Below are positions 9,601 to 15,678 of a stretch of 30,271 nt of DNA, in pieces. Origin of the DNA: JAHBXC01 sp964350875 (GTDB lineage Bacteria; Planctomycetota; Phycisphaerae; Phycisphaerales; UBA1924). The translations under genes and the position numbers were made by a program. Below the pieces are notes generated by a model. It saw nothing but the letters and a program-made list of their open reading frames with translations. It was not told the origin of the DNA and searched no databases. Every line of letters starts with the position of its first letter. Within the stretch, counting starts at the first letter, position 1. The stretch lies in assembly GCA_964350875.1 (NCBI GenBank), contig CAYGLT010000027.1, forward strand, positions 1 through 30,271. The letters run 5' to 3'.

Positions 9601-10920
9601 CCTGACGGCCTCGATGATGTCGCGCTCGACGCGAGCGCGAACGCGGAGATGAAGATGCTCGCCGCGATCCAGATGCTTCGTGATGACCCGACGGCGGGCG
9701 AGGCGTATCTGGCCGAGGTGCGTGAGACGATCGAGGAGTATCCTCGCTACTTCCCCGCGCGGCGCCTGTTGATCATGGCCTACGCGGAACGCGGGCAGTG
9801 GGATCTTGCGATGGACGCGGCGCGTGAGACGGCTCGAGTGCTGCCGATCGATGCGCAGCCGGCGCAGTTGCTGATGGAGGTGTACGCGGCCCGCGCGATG
9901 TACGAGGGCAACCGGGGCCTTCCCGAGGCGCAGAAGCAGTTGACCGAGCAGGCGTTGGCCGCTGCGCGCGAATGGCGTGCGCGATCACTGGCCGATCCGT
10001 TCGACGCCGATGTGGCGATCGCGGACCTGCAGGACCGCCTGAACAACCCGCGCGAGGGTCTGCGCGTGCTTGAGCCGTACCCCGAGCGACTGGCGCAGGC
10101 GGGGATGCTCGTCGCGCCGCTCCGCGCACGGATGCACGCGAAACTCGGTCAGGCGGATCGCGCTGAAGCGGTGCTCCTGCCGATGGCCGAGACGCAGGAA
10201 GACTGGGCGATCGTGCACGCGGACACGGCGCGGTATCTCACGAACGACCCTGCGCAGGTTCGCGCGTGGCTGAACCGGAGCGAGTCGTTCGTGGGCGAGT
10301 CGGTGCGAGGGCGGCTGACGCTCGCGCAGGCGTGGTACGACCTCGCGATCCGGTCGAAGCAGGATTCGGATCACATGGAAGCGGCGCGGGTGATCGAGTT
10401 GATCTCGCCGCAGGACCGCGCCGGGGCCGGCGCGTTGTTGCTGGGCACGATCTACGAGTTGCTCGATCGTCCGTCGGACGCGGAACGCGTGTACCGCGAA
10501 TCGCTGGCGGTGATCCCCGAGGAGCCGATCACCCTCAACAACCTGTCGTACCTGCTGACCTCGCAAGGGATCAAACTCGATGAGGCGATCGAGTTGGCCG
10601 AACTCGCCGTCGAGAACTCGAAGAAGTTCGGATTCCCGCCCTCTCAGCGCGTGAACTTCATCGACTCGCTGGGCGAGGCGCTCACGAAAGCGGGCCGGTT
10701 CGACGAGGCGATCGAGACCTATCGAAGCGGGCTGGCGCTGGAGCCGACCAACCGGATGCTCATGATGGGCCTGGCGGAGAGCCTGCTCGGCGCGGGCGAT
10801 GTTGACGAAGCGCGCCGCTGGCTGACCCAGTTGGCGCAGACTGCGCCGGTCCGCGCGGCGGACGATCCGCTCTCCTCGCGACTGCGCGAGGCGAATGCGC
10901 GGCTGAACTCTGGTCGTTGA
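6685..10920 (+). CDS. Very large membrane-anchored TPR-repeat protein
   Basis: This is a 1411-residue protein with a basic N-terminus and one membrane segment (about 11-31), followed by helical repeats throughout. TPR-like pairs with the usual small/aromatic spacing are easiest to see near the end (LNNLSYLLTSQG.KLDEAIELAELAVE and SLGEALTKAGRFDEAIETYRSGLALEP). No catalytic motif was seen. Large TPR proteins are regular members of exosortase/exopolysaccharide loci and are thought to be scaffolds for polymer export or for cargo, but the role of this one is inferred from position only. ATG 6685 lies 4 bases after the transferase stop; a second ATG at 6691 is an equally possible start. The long open frame on the opposite strand is an effect of GC-rich codon use. 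Confidence 0.88.
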   Translation: MAMSRRAKKRVTILVVAVAGLAITVGSAFVLRKTGKARAIERARVEGLESFEQQDYVRATDLLGRYVNVNRDDGEMILKFVEARRRAPQVNARHLITAATFADLAASQMPGDVRPLEQLLSLYSEMGFLTEYLETADKILAIDPDNQEALIARVTGLAAKGEVSQAIDAAKVMSDRHESDWRAHAATIDLMRQRGDSPEAVLAYIDEVAAVFVEDINVAIQQARAAILARNEPAARAAMNRAVALRVPDAETLGRLVSLLDGLGEQQQATAIIATEVDRLGDSARVVAIDRAWKDGRAREAIDLVATATSGRDLSEVSTDLVGWGALLASTSDAEDDEALAEELSAELNSRSGDEAKSWLALIEAREALDAGDVVVARERLEFVKSVGPSTMADFLLGQAELRVGDRRGAIARWRGVIEREPRWIAARLALASALLDDGEIREAHGAAIEALRLAPNRLLVAQLFARTTAALADADMPDAQSTEVAIDALARIIEDGQMAPGPSMALMARLKAADGDLEGAQEIVDRIIRERPEISAGDALALAAAIDRRRLTGAEQLLSGAQGIANDPAVMYARAMKSAADGRADEGKALLRDGLASAPAASKEAFQRANAQYLDAINDPGALEAMRSLSKAYPASPAAQTDVLNSRVAWTDQPLVSQAVGNLRGAVGDQSPAWRIYEARRLLTFFPESTARSGGDPRSANAAEVVLMLSNVVRTDPGDVQAAMLLAEANLIMNDRVPAINALSAAVTANPGEPAVYPRLIALLQEQGDTAAAEIRLNEFLRIRDLPPALQRARVDLLLAQGMSAEAVPELEQLAQSGDPNDLARLATQYGRQGRSAEATRLFEQLETIDNPTVGSVLAVAEYRLALGQPDLALAAIDRLPDSVAEGRKTLIRADLLERAGRDEEATVLFKRAAETQKSGEAWLALARHYVRQSMPMDAKEAADNAYAVAPNDPAIRSLAKGLALATGQPAPDGLDDVALDASANAEMKMLAAIQMLRDDPTAGEAYLAEVRETIEEYPRYFPARRLLIMAYAERGQWDLAMDAARETARVLPIDAQPAQLLMEVYAARAMYEGNRGLPEAQKQLTEQALAAAREWRARSLADPFDADVAIADLQDRLNNPREGLRVLEPYPERLAQAGMLVAPLRARMHAKLGQADRAEAVLLPMAETQEDWAIVHADTARYLTNDPAQVRAWLNRSESFVGESVRGRLTLAQAWYDLAIRSKQDSDHMEAARVIELISPQDRAGAGALLLGTIYELLDRPSDAERVYRESLAVIPEEPITLNNLSYLLTSQGIKLDEAIELAELAVENSKKFGFPPSQRVNFIDSLGEALTKAGRFDEAIETYRSGLALEPTNRMLMMGLAESLLGAGDVDEARRWLTQLAQTAPVRAADDPLSSRLREANARLNSGR

Positions 10921-10966
10921 ACCCGGTCAGCGATTCTTTCTTCCCTCTGTTCTGTGGAGAGATCTC

Positions 10967-11725
10967 ATGAAGGGCGTCATTCTCGCTGGCGGGCTGGGCA
11001 CTCGGCTTCGGCCGCTGACTCTGGTCACGAACAAGCATCTGCTCCCGGTCTACGACCGGCCGATGATCTACTACCCGATCCAGACGCTCCTCAATGCCGG
11101 GATCAATGAGATCCTGCTGGTGACGGGCGGCGATCATGCGGGCGACTTCCTGAAGTTGCTCGGGAACGGGAAATCGCTGGGCATCAAGGAACTCCACTAC
11201 ACCTATCAGGAAGGGGAGGGGGGCATCGCCGAGGCGCTGAAACTCGCGGAGGACTTCGCCGAGGGCGGGAAGATCGCGGTCGTGCTGGGCGACAACCTGA
11301 TCGAGAAGAACATCCGCCCGGCGGTGAGTGATTTCTTCAGCCAGCCGCGCGGCGCCAAGGTGCTGCTCAAGGAGGTTCCGGACCCGCACCGCTTCGGCGT
11401 GGCGGAGATCTCCGACGGGCGGATCACGCGGATCGTGGAGAAGCCCAAGGAGCCCAAGAGCAATCTCGCGGTGACCGGGCTGTACTTCTACGACAACGAG
11501 GTCTTCGAGATCGCGAAGACGCTCAAGCCCAGCCAGCGCGGGGAACTTGAGATCACGGATGTCAACAACCATTACCTCGAGCGGGGGGAACTGACCTTCG
11601 ATGTGCTCGACGGGTGGTGGACCGACGCGGGCACTTTCGAGAGTCTGCACCGAGCGAGTTGCATGGTGGCCGAGGGCGGAGCGAACCACACCGATGTGCC
11701 GCACGCGGTGGGCGCCCGGGGGTAG
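10967..11725 (+). CDS. rfbA: Glucose-1-phosphate thymidylyltransferase (short RmlA form)
   Basis: This is a 252-residue protein with all nucleotidyltransferase signatures: GGLGTRLRPLT at residues 7-17, NKHLLPVYDRPMIYYP with the catalytic Lys, VLGDN for metal binding, VEKPKEP, TGLYFYD and GWWTDAGTFESL. It makes dTDP-glucose from glucose-1-phosphate and dTTP, the first step of dTDP-L-rhamnose synthesis. It is about 40 residues shorter than E. coli RmlA, lacking the C-terminal helical extension, as in the short forms common outside the proteobacteria. A GGAGAG ribosome-binding site lies at 10955-10960. It follows the TPR gene by 46 bases without a clear terminator, so it may be the last gene of the exosortase operon. 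A weak inverted repeat with no T-tract follows the stop. Confidence 0.92.
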   Translation: MKGVILAGGLGTRLRPLTLVTNKHLLPVYDRPMIYYPIQTLLNAGINEILLVTGGDHAGDFLKLLGNGKSLGIKELHYTYQEGEGGIAEALKLAEDFAEGGKIAVVLGDNLIEKNIRPAVSDFFSQPRGAKVLLKEVPDPHRFGVAEISDGRITRIVEKPKEPKSNLAVTGLYFYDNEVFEIAKTLKPSQRGELEITDVNNHYLERGELTFDVLDGWWTDAGTFESLHRASCMVAEGGANHTDVPHAVGARG

Positions 11726-11832
11726 TCCCGGCATCTCGTCGAGCCATCTTGTGTCAACCCCGCAGTTTCCCCAGACTTTCCTGCGTGATTCGCTGGAAAG
11801 TCTTTGTTTTCAATGAATTCCGTTTGTGAGCG

Positions 11833-11861
11833 CTGGCATGATCCGGCGGCTGGCGTATGCT
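11833..11861 (+). promoter_or_regulatory. Candidate sigma-70 promoter for the first cargo gene
   Basis: CTGGCA at 11833-11838 and TATGCT at 11856-11861 are separated by 17 bases. Transcription would start near 11868 and give a leader of about 110 nt before the ATG at 11978. The -35 box is imperfect, and no promoter model for this phylum was used. Confidence 0.4.
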
Positions 11862-11977
11862 CTGAGCGGACTCGAAGCGCCTGCGCCATGGCTTGTATTG
11901 CGCGGGCGTCGAAAGAGAGAGAAGTCAATCCGGCTCTGGCCGTTGCGCCAGGAGTTCCGGGAGGAGAGAGAGCACTC

Positions 11978-12613
11978 ATGAACAAGAAGACGGTCATCCT
12001 TGCGGCCCTCGTCGCCGCGGCTGGCTCGGGCGTCGCTTCCGCGACGAACGTTCTCCAGCTGGATCTGAACGCCCTCAACGCTCAGGCCGTGGACGGCTCG
12101 GGCGGGAACTCGTTCGGCGGCGTGAACCACACCGGCTCGATCATGCTGAGCATGGGCTCGCTGGGCCATGTCGCGGACATCCTTCTGAACGGTTCGGCGC
12201 AGAACATCGCCCCCGGCCAGATGATGTCGTTCTCGGGCCAGATCGATCTGGTCAACGGCGGCGTGACGGGCGGCAACTTCGTCCTGACGCTCACCGACAC
12301 CAGCACCTTCACCGCGACGATCGTCGGCGGTCAGGGTCAGGTGAACACCCAGGCGGGTCAGGGCTTCTCGATCGACGGCCTGATCACCTCGGCGATGTTC
12401 AGCTCGAACCCGTTCGCGGGCGTCGACATCAGCCCGTGGTTCTCGGCCCAGCCCCTCAGCGGCTCCTTCCTGGAGTTCGCGTTCAACCCGAACGCGTCGG
12501 GCTTCGACAACGACACGAACCTTGACATCTTCGTGATCGTTCCGTCGCCCATGGCTGGCGGCATGGCCGGCATCGGTCTGATGGGTCTCGCGGCCCGTCG
12601 CCGTCGCGCCTGA
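11978..12613 (+). CDS. Secreted protein A with PEP-CTERM-like sorting tail (tandem paralogue family)
   Basis: This is a 211-residue protein. The ATG at 11978 is chosen because a strong GGAGGAGAG ribosome-binding site precedes it and a typical signal peptide follows (MNKKTVILAALVAAAGSGVASA). The mature part is rich in Gly, Asn, Ser and beta-strand-forming residues and has no Cys. It shares many blocks with the next two genes: LQLDLN, FGGVNHTG, ADILLNG, IDLVNGGVTGG, QAGQGFSIDGL, LSGSFLEFAFNP and TNLDIF. The C-terminus is VPSP, then a Gly/Met/Leu helix, then RRRRA, as expected for an exosortase substrate. The family is not one I recognise; the composition suggests a beta-structured surface or matrix protein. 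The gene has its own terminator and a candidate promoter. Confidence 0.88.
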   Translation: MNKKTVILAALVAAAGSGVASATNVLQLDLNALNAQAVDGSGGNSFGGVNHTGSIMLSMGSLGHVADILLNGSAQNIAPGQMMSFSGQIDLVNGGVTGGNFVLTLTDTSTFTATIVGGQGQVNTQAGQGFSIDGLITSAMFSSNPFAGVDISPWFSAQPLSGSFLEFAFNPNASGFDNDTNLDIFVIVPSPMAGGMAGIGLMGLAARRRRA

Positions 12614-12640
12614 GCGAACCACACGATTCAGACACCACCT

Positions 12641-12676
12641 CGCGGGCCGAGCCATTGCTCGGCCCGCGTTGTTTTT
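12641..12676 (+). terminator. Intrinsic terminator after secreted protein A
   Basis: A perfect 11-bp stem (12641-12651 with 12658-12668), GC-rich with a 6-nt loop, is followed by TTGTTTTT. This is a standard Rho-independent terminator. Confidence 0.88.
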
Positions 12677-12702
12677 CCCGGCTCCATCGGGCTTGAGCAG
12701 AA

Positions 12703-12718
12703 CCGGGGGATACCCCGG
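12703..12718. other. Perfect GC hairpin at the edge of the assembly gap
   Basis: CCGGGG (12703-12708), a GATA loop and CCCCGG (12713-12718) form a 6-bp all-GC stem that ends two bases before the N run. No T-tract follows in the visible sequence. It may have caused the break in the assembly. Confidence 0.5.
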
Positions 12719-12719
12719 G

Positions 12720-12819
12720 NNNNNNNNNNNNNNNNNNNNNNNNNNNNNNNNNNNNNNNNNNNNNNNNNNNNNNNNNNNNNNNNNNNNNNNNNNNNNNNNN
12801 NNNNNNNNNNNNNNNNNNN
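12720..12819. other. Assembly gap (100 N)
   Basis: Exactly 100 N bases lie between two tandem paralogues. This is the conventional length for a gap of unknown size, so the true distance is not known and a further cargo gene could be missing here. The 12614-12981 interval otherwise holds only the terminator of A, the hairpin at the gap edge, and the promoter and leader of B. Confidence 0.95.
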
Positions 12820-12823
12820 AGGA

Positions 12824-12851
12824 TTGACATCACCCCAACTTCGGGTATCTT
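12824..12851 (+). promoter_or_regulatory. Sigma-70-type promoter of secreted protein B
   Basis: A perfect TTGACA at 12824-12829 and TATCTT at 12846-12851 are separated by 16 bases. The start site would be near 12858, giving a leader of about 124 nt. It is the best consensus promoter in the window. Confidence 0.65.
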
Positions 12852-12925
12852 GGTAGGACAACGGCGGAGGCGCACCCGCTCCCGTCTTGTCGAGAGAGAG
12901 AACCTTGAGCTTGATCATGGGGAGA

Positions 12926-12945
12926 CGCGGCGATGCCTCGCCGCG
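12926..12945 (+). promoter_or_regulatory. Leader hairpin upstream of secreted protein B
   Basis: A perfect 8-bp stem (12926-12933 with 12938-12945) with a TGCC loop lies in the predicted 5' leader, 36 nt before the ATG. No T-tract follows, so it is not an obvious attenuator. It may stabilise the mRNA or take part in post-transcriptional control; its function is unknown. Confidence 0.4.
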
Positions 12946-12981
12946 AGAGTCAACTGACCACAGACGGGAGAATTAGGGATC

Positions 12982-13629
12982 ATGAAAACGCAGAAACTTC
13001 TTGTCGCCGCCGCCGCTCTGGCCGCTGCCGGCTCGGCCCTCGCGGTCACCGAACTGCAGATTGACATCAACGCCCTCCGCGCCCAGTCGTACTACGACAA
13101 CGGCTCCAAGGGCTTCGGCGGTGTGAACCACACCGGCACCATTTCGCTGACCAGCAACTCGGCCACCAACCTCGCCGAGATCCTGATCGACGGCGTCGCG
13201 CAGAACATCGCCGCTGGCCTGCTCATGACCGTCGCCGGCGACATTGATCTTGTCAACGGCTTCGTGACCGGCGGCAGCATGACCGTCAGCCTGAACAACG
13301 GCGATGTCTTCTCGGCCGACATCAACAACACCCCGGGCCAGGTCCAGTTCCAGGCTGGCCAGGGCTTCTCGATCGACGGGTTGATCATGAACGGCATGTT
13401 CAACAACTCGACCTTCGCGGGTGTGGATGTCTCCCTTTGGGACGACAATGAGCCCCTGTCCGGCTCGTTCATCGAGTTCGCCTTCGGTCCCAACATCATG
13501 GGCTTTGACGGCGACACCAACCTCGACATCTTCCTCCCCGTCGAGAACCGTCCCGGTATCCCGGCCCCCATGGCCGGCGTGATGGGCGGCTTCGGCCTCC
13601 TCGGCCTCGGCGCCCGCCGCCGTCGCTGA
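12982..13629 (+). CDS. Secreted protein B with PEP-CTERM-like sorting tail (tandem paralogue family)
   Basis: This is a 215-residue protein with a clear signal peptide (MKTQKLLVAAAALAAAGSALA). The body follows protein A closely: LQIDINAL, GFGGVNHTGTISL, LAEILIDG, AQNIAAG, IDLVNGFVTGGS, QAGQGFSIDGL, FAGVDVSLW, PLSGSFIEFAFGPN and DTNLDIF. The end is IPAP, a Met/Gly/Leu helix and RRRR. The family is unrecognised; it appears to be a small beta-rich extracellular protein. The ribosome-binding site is GGGAG at 12965-12969, somewhat far from the ATG. With its own promoter and terminator it forms a single-gene unit. Its strong promoter suggests abundant expression, though this is inference. Confidence 0.9.
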   Translation: MKTQKLLVAAAALAAAGSALAVTELQIDINALRAQSYYDNGSKGFGGVNHTGTISLTSNSATNLAEILIDGVAQNIAAGLLMTVAGDIDLVNGFVTGGSMTVSLNNGDVFSADINNTPGQVQFQAGQGFSIDGLIMNGMFNNSTFAGVDVSLWDDNEPLSGSFIEFAFGPNIMGFDGDTNLDIFLPVENRPGIPAPMAGVMGGFGLLGLGARRRR

Positions 13630-13669
13630 TCGATCGATCGGCAGCGACCGATAACTTGAGGAACTTCAG

Positions 13670-13704
13670 GCGACCGGCCCTTCTGGGTCGGTCGCTTTCT
13701 TTTT
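13670..13704 (+). terminator. Intrinsic terminator after secreted protein B
   Basis: An 11-bp stem (13670-13680 with 13685-13695, one G-U pair) with a TTCT loop is followed by TTTCTTTTT. Confidence 0.88.
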
Positions 13705-13752
13705 GCCCAGTTTGCCATTTCGTGATATCCGGCAATCTGCACTGAAGAACTC

Positions 13753-13781
13753 TTGCGTTCCCCCCGAGAATGGTGTATTGT
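13753..13781 (+). promoter_or_regulatory. Candidate sigma-70 promoter of secreted protein C
   Basis: TTGCGT at 13753-13758 and TATTGT at 13776-13781 are separated by 17 bases. The leader would be about 138 nt. The rest of the 13630-13925 interval holds only the upstream terminator and this leader. Confidence 0.5.
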
Positions 13782-13925
13782 GACGGTGGACGAGGCCGCA
13801 CACCTCGTCCCGACCAATGTGCCTGCACAGCACCTCGGTCGCACAGGGATTTGTTGTTTGGAGGAGTCCCCGGTCGTCCCTGCCGGGTCAGTCTCGACGA
13901 GAGTCGGGAAGGGAGTCAGAAAGAG

Positions 13926-14567
13926 ATGATCCGTACGCTCAGCGTCGTTACCACTGCGGCCCTTGCGCTCACCGCAGGCGCATCCCAGGCTGCGTACATG
14001 CAGCTTGACCTCAACGGTGTTCAGGTCCGTGCCGGTGGCCCCTTCGGCGGCACCACCCACACGGGCACCCTGACCATCACCGAGGCAACCAATACAACCC
14101 TCGCCGAGATCCTCGTCGATGGCCAGTCGGAAGGCGGCTACGGCCTTGGCGACACGCTCGCCGAGATCGAACTCGTCAACGGCAGCGTCGTCGGCGGCTT
14201 CATGACCGTTGTCGACAGCGACGGCAACTCCTACGCCGCCGAGATCGGCCAGGGTGGCCGAGTGAATGTCCAGGCAGGTCGCGGCTTCCGCATCGACGGC
14301 CTGACCTTCGAAGGCGTGTTCGCTGCCGGCGGCGGCGAAGAAGAGGCTGGCTCCAGCGTCTTCTTCGGCAATGTCGATGTGAGCTCGGTCTTCGGCGCCA
14401 ACGCCACGAATTCGACCCTCGAGGGCTCGTTCCTCTTGGCGTCGTTCAACCCGGACGATCAGGGTCTTGACACCCGCGCCGATCTGGATGTCTTCATCAT
14501 CCCGACGCCCGGCACGGTGACCCTCGCGGGCCTTGCCGGCATCGCGGTTCTGCGCCGCAAGCGCTGA
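13926..14567 (+). CDS. Secreted protein C with PEP-CTERM-like sorting tail (divergent paralogue)
   Basis: This is a 213-residue protein. The start at ATG 13926 follows GGGAG and opens a signal peptide (MIRTLSVVTTAALALTAGASQA). It shares the family blocks in the same order as A and B, but at lower similarity: MQLDLN, PFGGTTHTGTLTI, LAEILVDG, IELVNGSVVGGF, VQAGRGFRIDGL, LEGSFLLASFNP and ADLDVFIIPTP. It has an extra acidic loop (GGGEEEAGSS) near the middle. The tail is IPTP, a Gly/Ala/Leu helix and LRRKR. As with its neighbours, no catalytic motif is seen and the role is unknown beyond being a likely exosortase substrate. Confidence 0.88.
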   Translation: MIRTLSVVTTAALALTAGASQAAYMQLDLNGVQVRAGGPFGGTTHTGTLTITEATNTTLAEILVDGQSEGGYGLGDTLAEIELVNGSVVGGFMTVVDSDGNSYAAEIGQGGRVNVQAGRGFRIDGLTFEGVFAAGGGEEEAGSSVFFGNVDVSSVFGANATNSTLEGSFLLASFNPDDQGLDTRADLDVFIIPTPGTVTLAGLAGIAVLRRKR

Positions 14568-14609
14568 ACGCACCGCAGGAACGGCTCGGATTTCTGACGA
14601 TACTCCCGG

Positions 14610-14640
14610 AGCCCCTCGACGAAGGTCGAGGGGCTCTTGT
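14610..14640 (+). terminator. Probable terminator after secreted protein C
   Basis: A perfect 11-bp stem (14610-14620 with 14625-14635) with a GAAG tetraloop is followed by only a weak T-tract (CTTGT), so termination may be incomplete. Confidence 0.6.
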
Positions 14641-14781
14641 CCGTTGTCCAGCGCGTCGCGAGCAACCGGACCGGCCGGACTCCAGCGATCCGCCTCACCC
14701 GGTTGACTTGGTCGTGCGCAACGAGTGCGCTTCAGTCCACGGGCCGCGGGCAGCTCACACCCGATGAGGGGGGGGCATGTT

Positions 14782-14809
14782 TTCACAAAGCGTGATAACC
14801 CAGTAGTTT
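14782..14809 (+). promoter_or_regulatory. Weak candidate promoter of secreted protein D
   Basis: TTCACA at 14782-14787 and TAGTTT at 14804-14809 are 16 bases apart, in the only AT-richer part of the 14568-14896 gap. The rest of that gap shows the terminator of C and no open frame worth calling. A later TACCAT at 14839 is an alternative -10 without a good -35. Confidence 0.3.
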
Positions 14810-14896
14810 AACTGGCTTCCCCAGCGTGAAACTCGAAGTACCATGATTGTGTTCGGGCGTCTGTACTCCTTGCCCGGGTTTCTTGGAGTTCGAGAG

Positions 14897-15595
14897 ATGA
14901 ACACATCACACGCGAAGAGCATGCTCGTCATCGCGGCTGCTGGCCTCGCGACCGCTTCGGCGGCTTCGGCGGCCTCGTTCCTCTTGTCCGACCATCCGTC
15001 GGGCAATGAGAACCCTCCGCCCTACGGCCTTCGACTCGACGGCCTGTTCGCCGGTGAAGCCGGCGCAACCGGAGGCGTCACCACCTTCTCGTTCGACACC
15101 TACAGCAACACCGTGCTGAATGTGTTCATGAACGGGTCGGACCTCAACATCACCATCAACGGCAAGGTCTACGGCGGCGAGGACAGCGGCGTCGGCACCG
15201 GCTTCGGCGCGGGCGACTACCAGTTCTCGATGACCTACACCGTCGGCGTGCAGGCGCTCGGCGACGGCTGGAAGGTCGACGCCAGCACCGCCTCGAACTT
15301 CGGCACGCTGACCGCCCTCACCGGGCCGGTCATGGGCCAAGTCTACAACCTCTGGGACATGCGGCAGAACACCACCGCGCAGACCCTCGCGTTCCGCCAG
15401 GACGACTGGCGCCTCGCGGGCAGCGGCCTCGAAGGGCTCGGCTACTTCGTCGGCCGCGGCTGGCTCGACTTCGCCGGCTCGCCGAGCGGGGGCACCAGCG
15501 ACCTGCTGTTCATCGGAGAGGCCATCCCCACCCCGCTCGCGGGCGTCCTGGGTGGAGTTGGCCTGATGGGTCTCGCGGCCCGTCGCCGTCGCTGA
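14897..15595 (+). CDS. Secreted protein D with PEP-CTERM-like sorting tail
   Basis: This is a 232-residue protein. ATG 14897 follows a GGAG at 14885-14888 and opens a signal peptide (MNTSHAKSMLVIAAAGLATASAASA). The body is unrelated to A-C. It begins FLLSDHPSGNENPPPYGLRLDGL, a pattern I associate with a recurrent family of PEP-CTERM proteins of unknown function, and continues with beta-rich sequence containing many Gly, Thr and aromatic residues. The tail is IPTP, then LAGVLGGVGLMGLAARRRR. The last 30 bases of the tail coding region (15563-15592) are identical to those of protein A (12578-12607), although the two proteins are otherwise dissimilar. It is a likely exosortase cargo protein with no enzymatic motif. 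Confidence 0.88.
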   Translation: MNTSHAKSMLVIAAAGLATASAASAASFLLSDHPSGNENPPPYGLRLDGLFAGEAGATGGVTTFSFDTYSNTVLNVFMNGSDLNITINGKVYGGEDSGVGTGFGAGDYQFSMTYTVGVQALGDGWKVDASTASNFGTLTALTGPVMGQVYNLWDMRQNTTAQTLAFRQDDWRLAGSGLEGLGYFVGRGWLDFAGSPSGGTSDLLFIGEAIPTPLAGVLGGVGLMGLAARRRR

Positions 15596-15623
15596 TCCAA
15601 ACAGCTATCACAGCGCAACGAAC

Positions 15624-15651
15624 AACGCGGCCTTCACGGGCCGCGTTTTTT
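15624..15651 (+). terminator. Intrinsic terminator after secreted protein D
   Basis: A perfect 9-bp stem (15624-15632 with 15639-15647) is followed by a T-tract to 15651. Leading A residues on the other side mean it could also act for the convergent rfbB transcript. Confidence 0.88.
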
Positions 15652-15678
15652 CTTTGGCTCCTCGGCGGTGCGCGAACC

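Noticed and set aside
11703..11740. Terminator after rfbA
   Set aside because: The inverted repeat has only a 4-bp core and no T-tract, so I did not annotate it.
13628..13641. GATC repeat as a possible regulatory site
   Set aside because: The short GATCGATCGATCGG run just after the stop of protein B is likely chance in this composition and has no counterpart at the other cargo genes.
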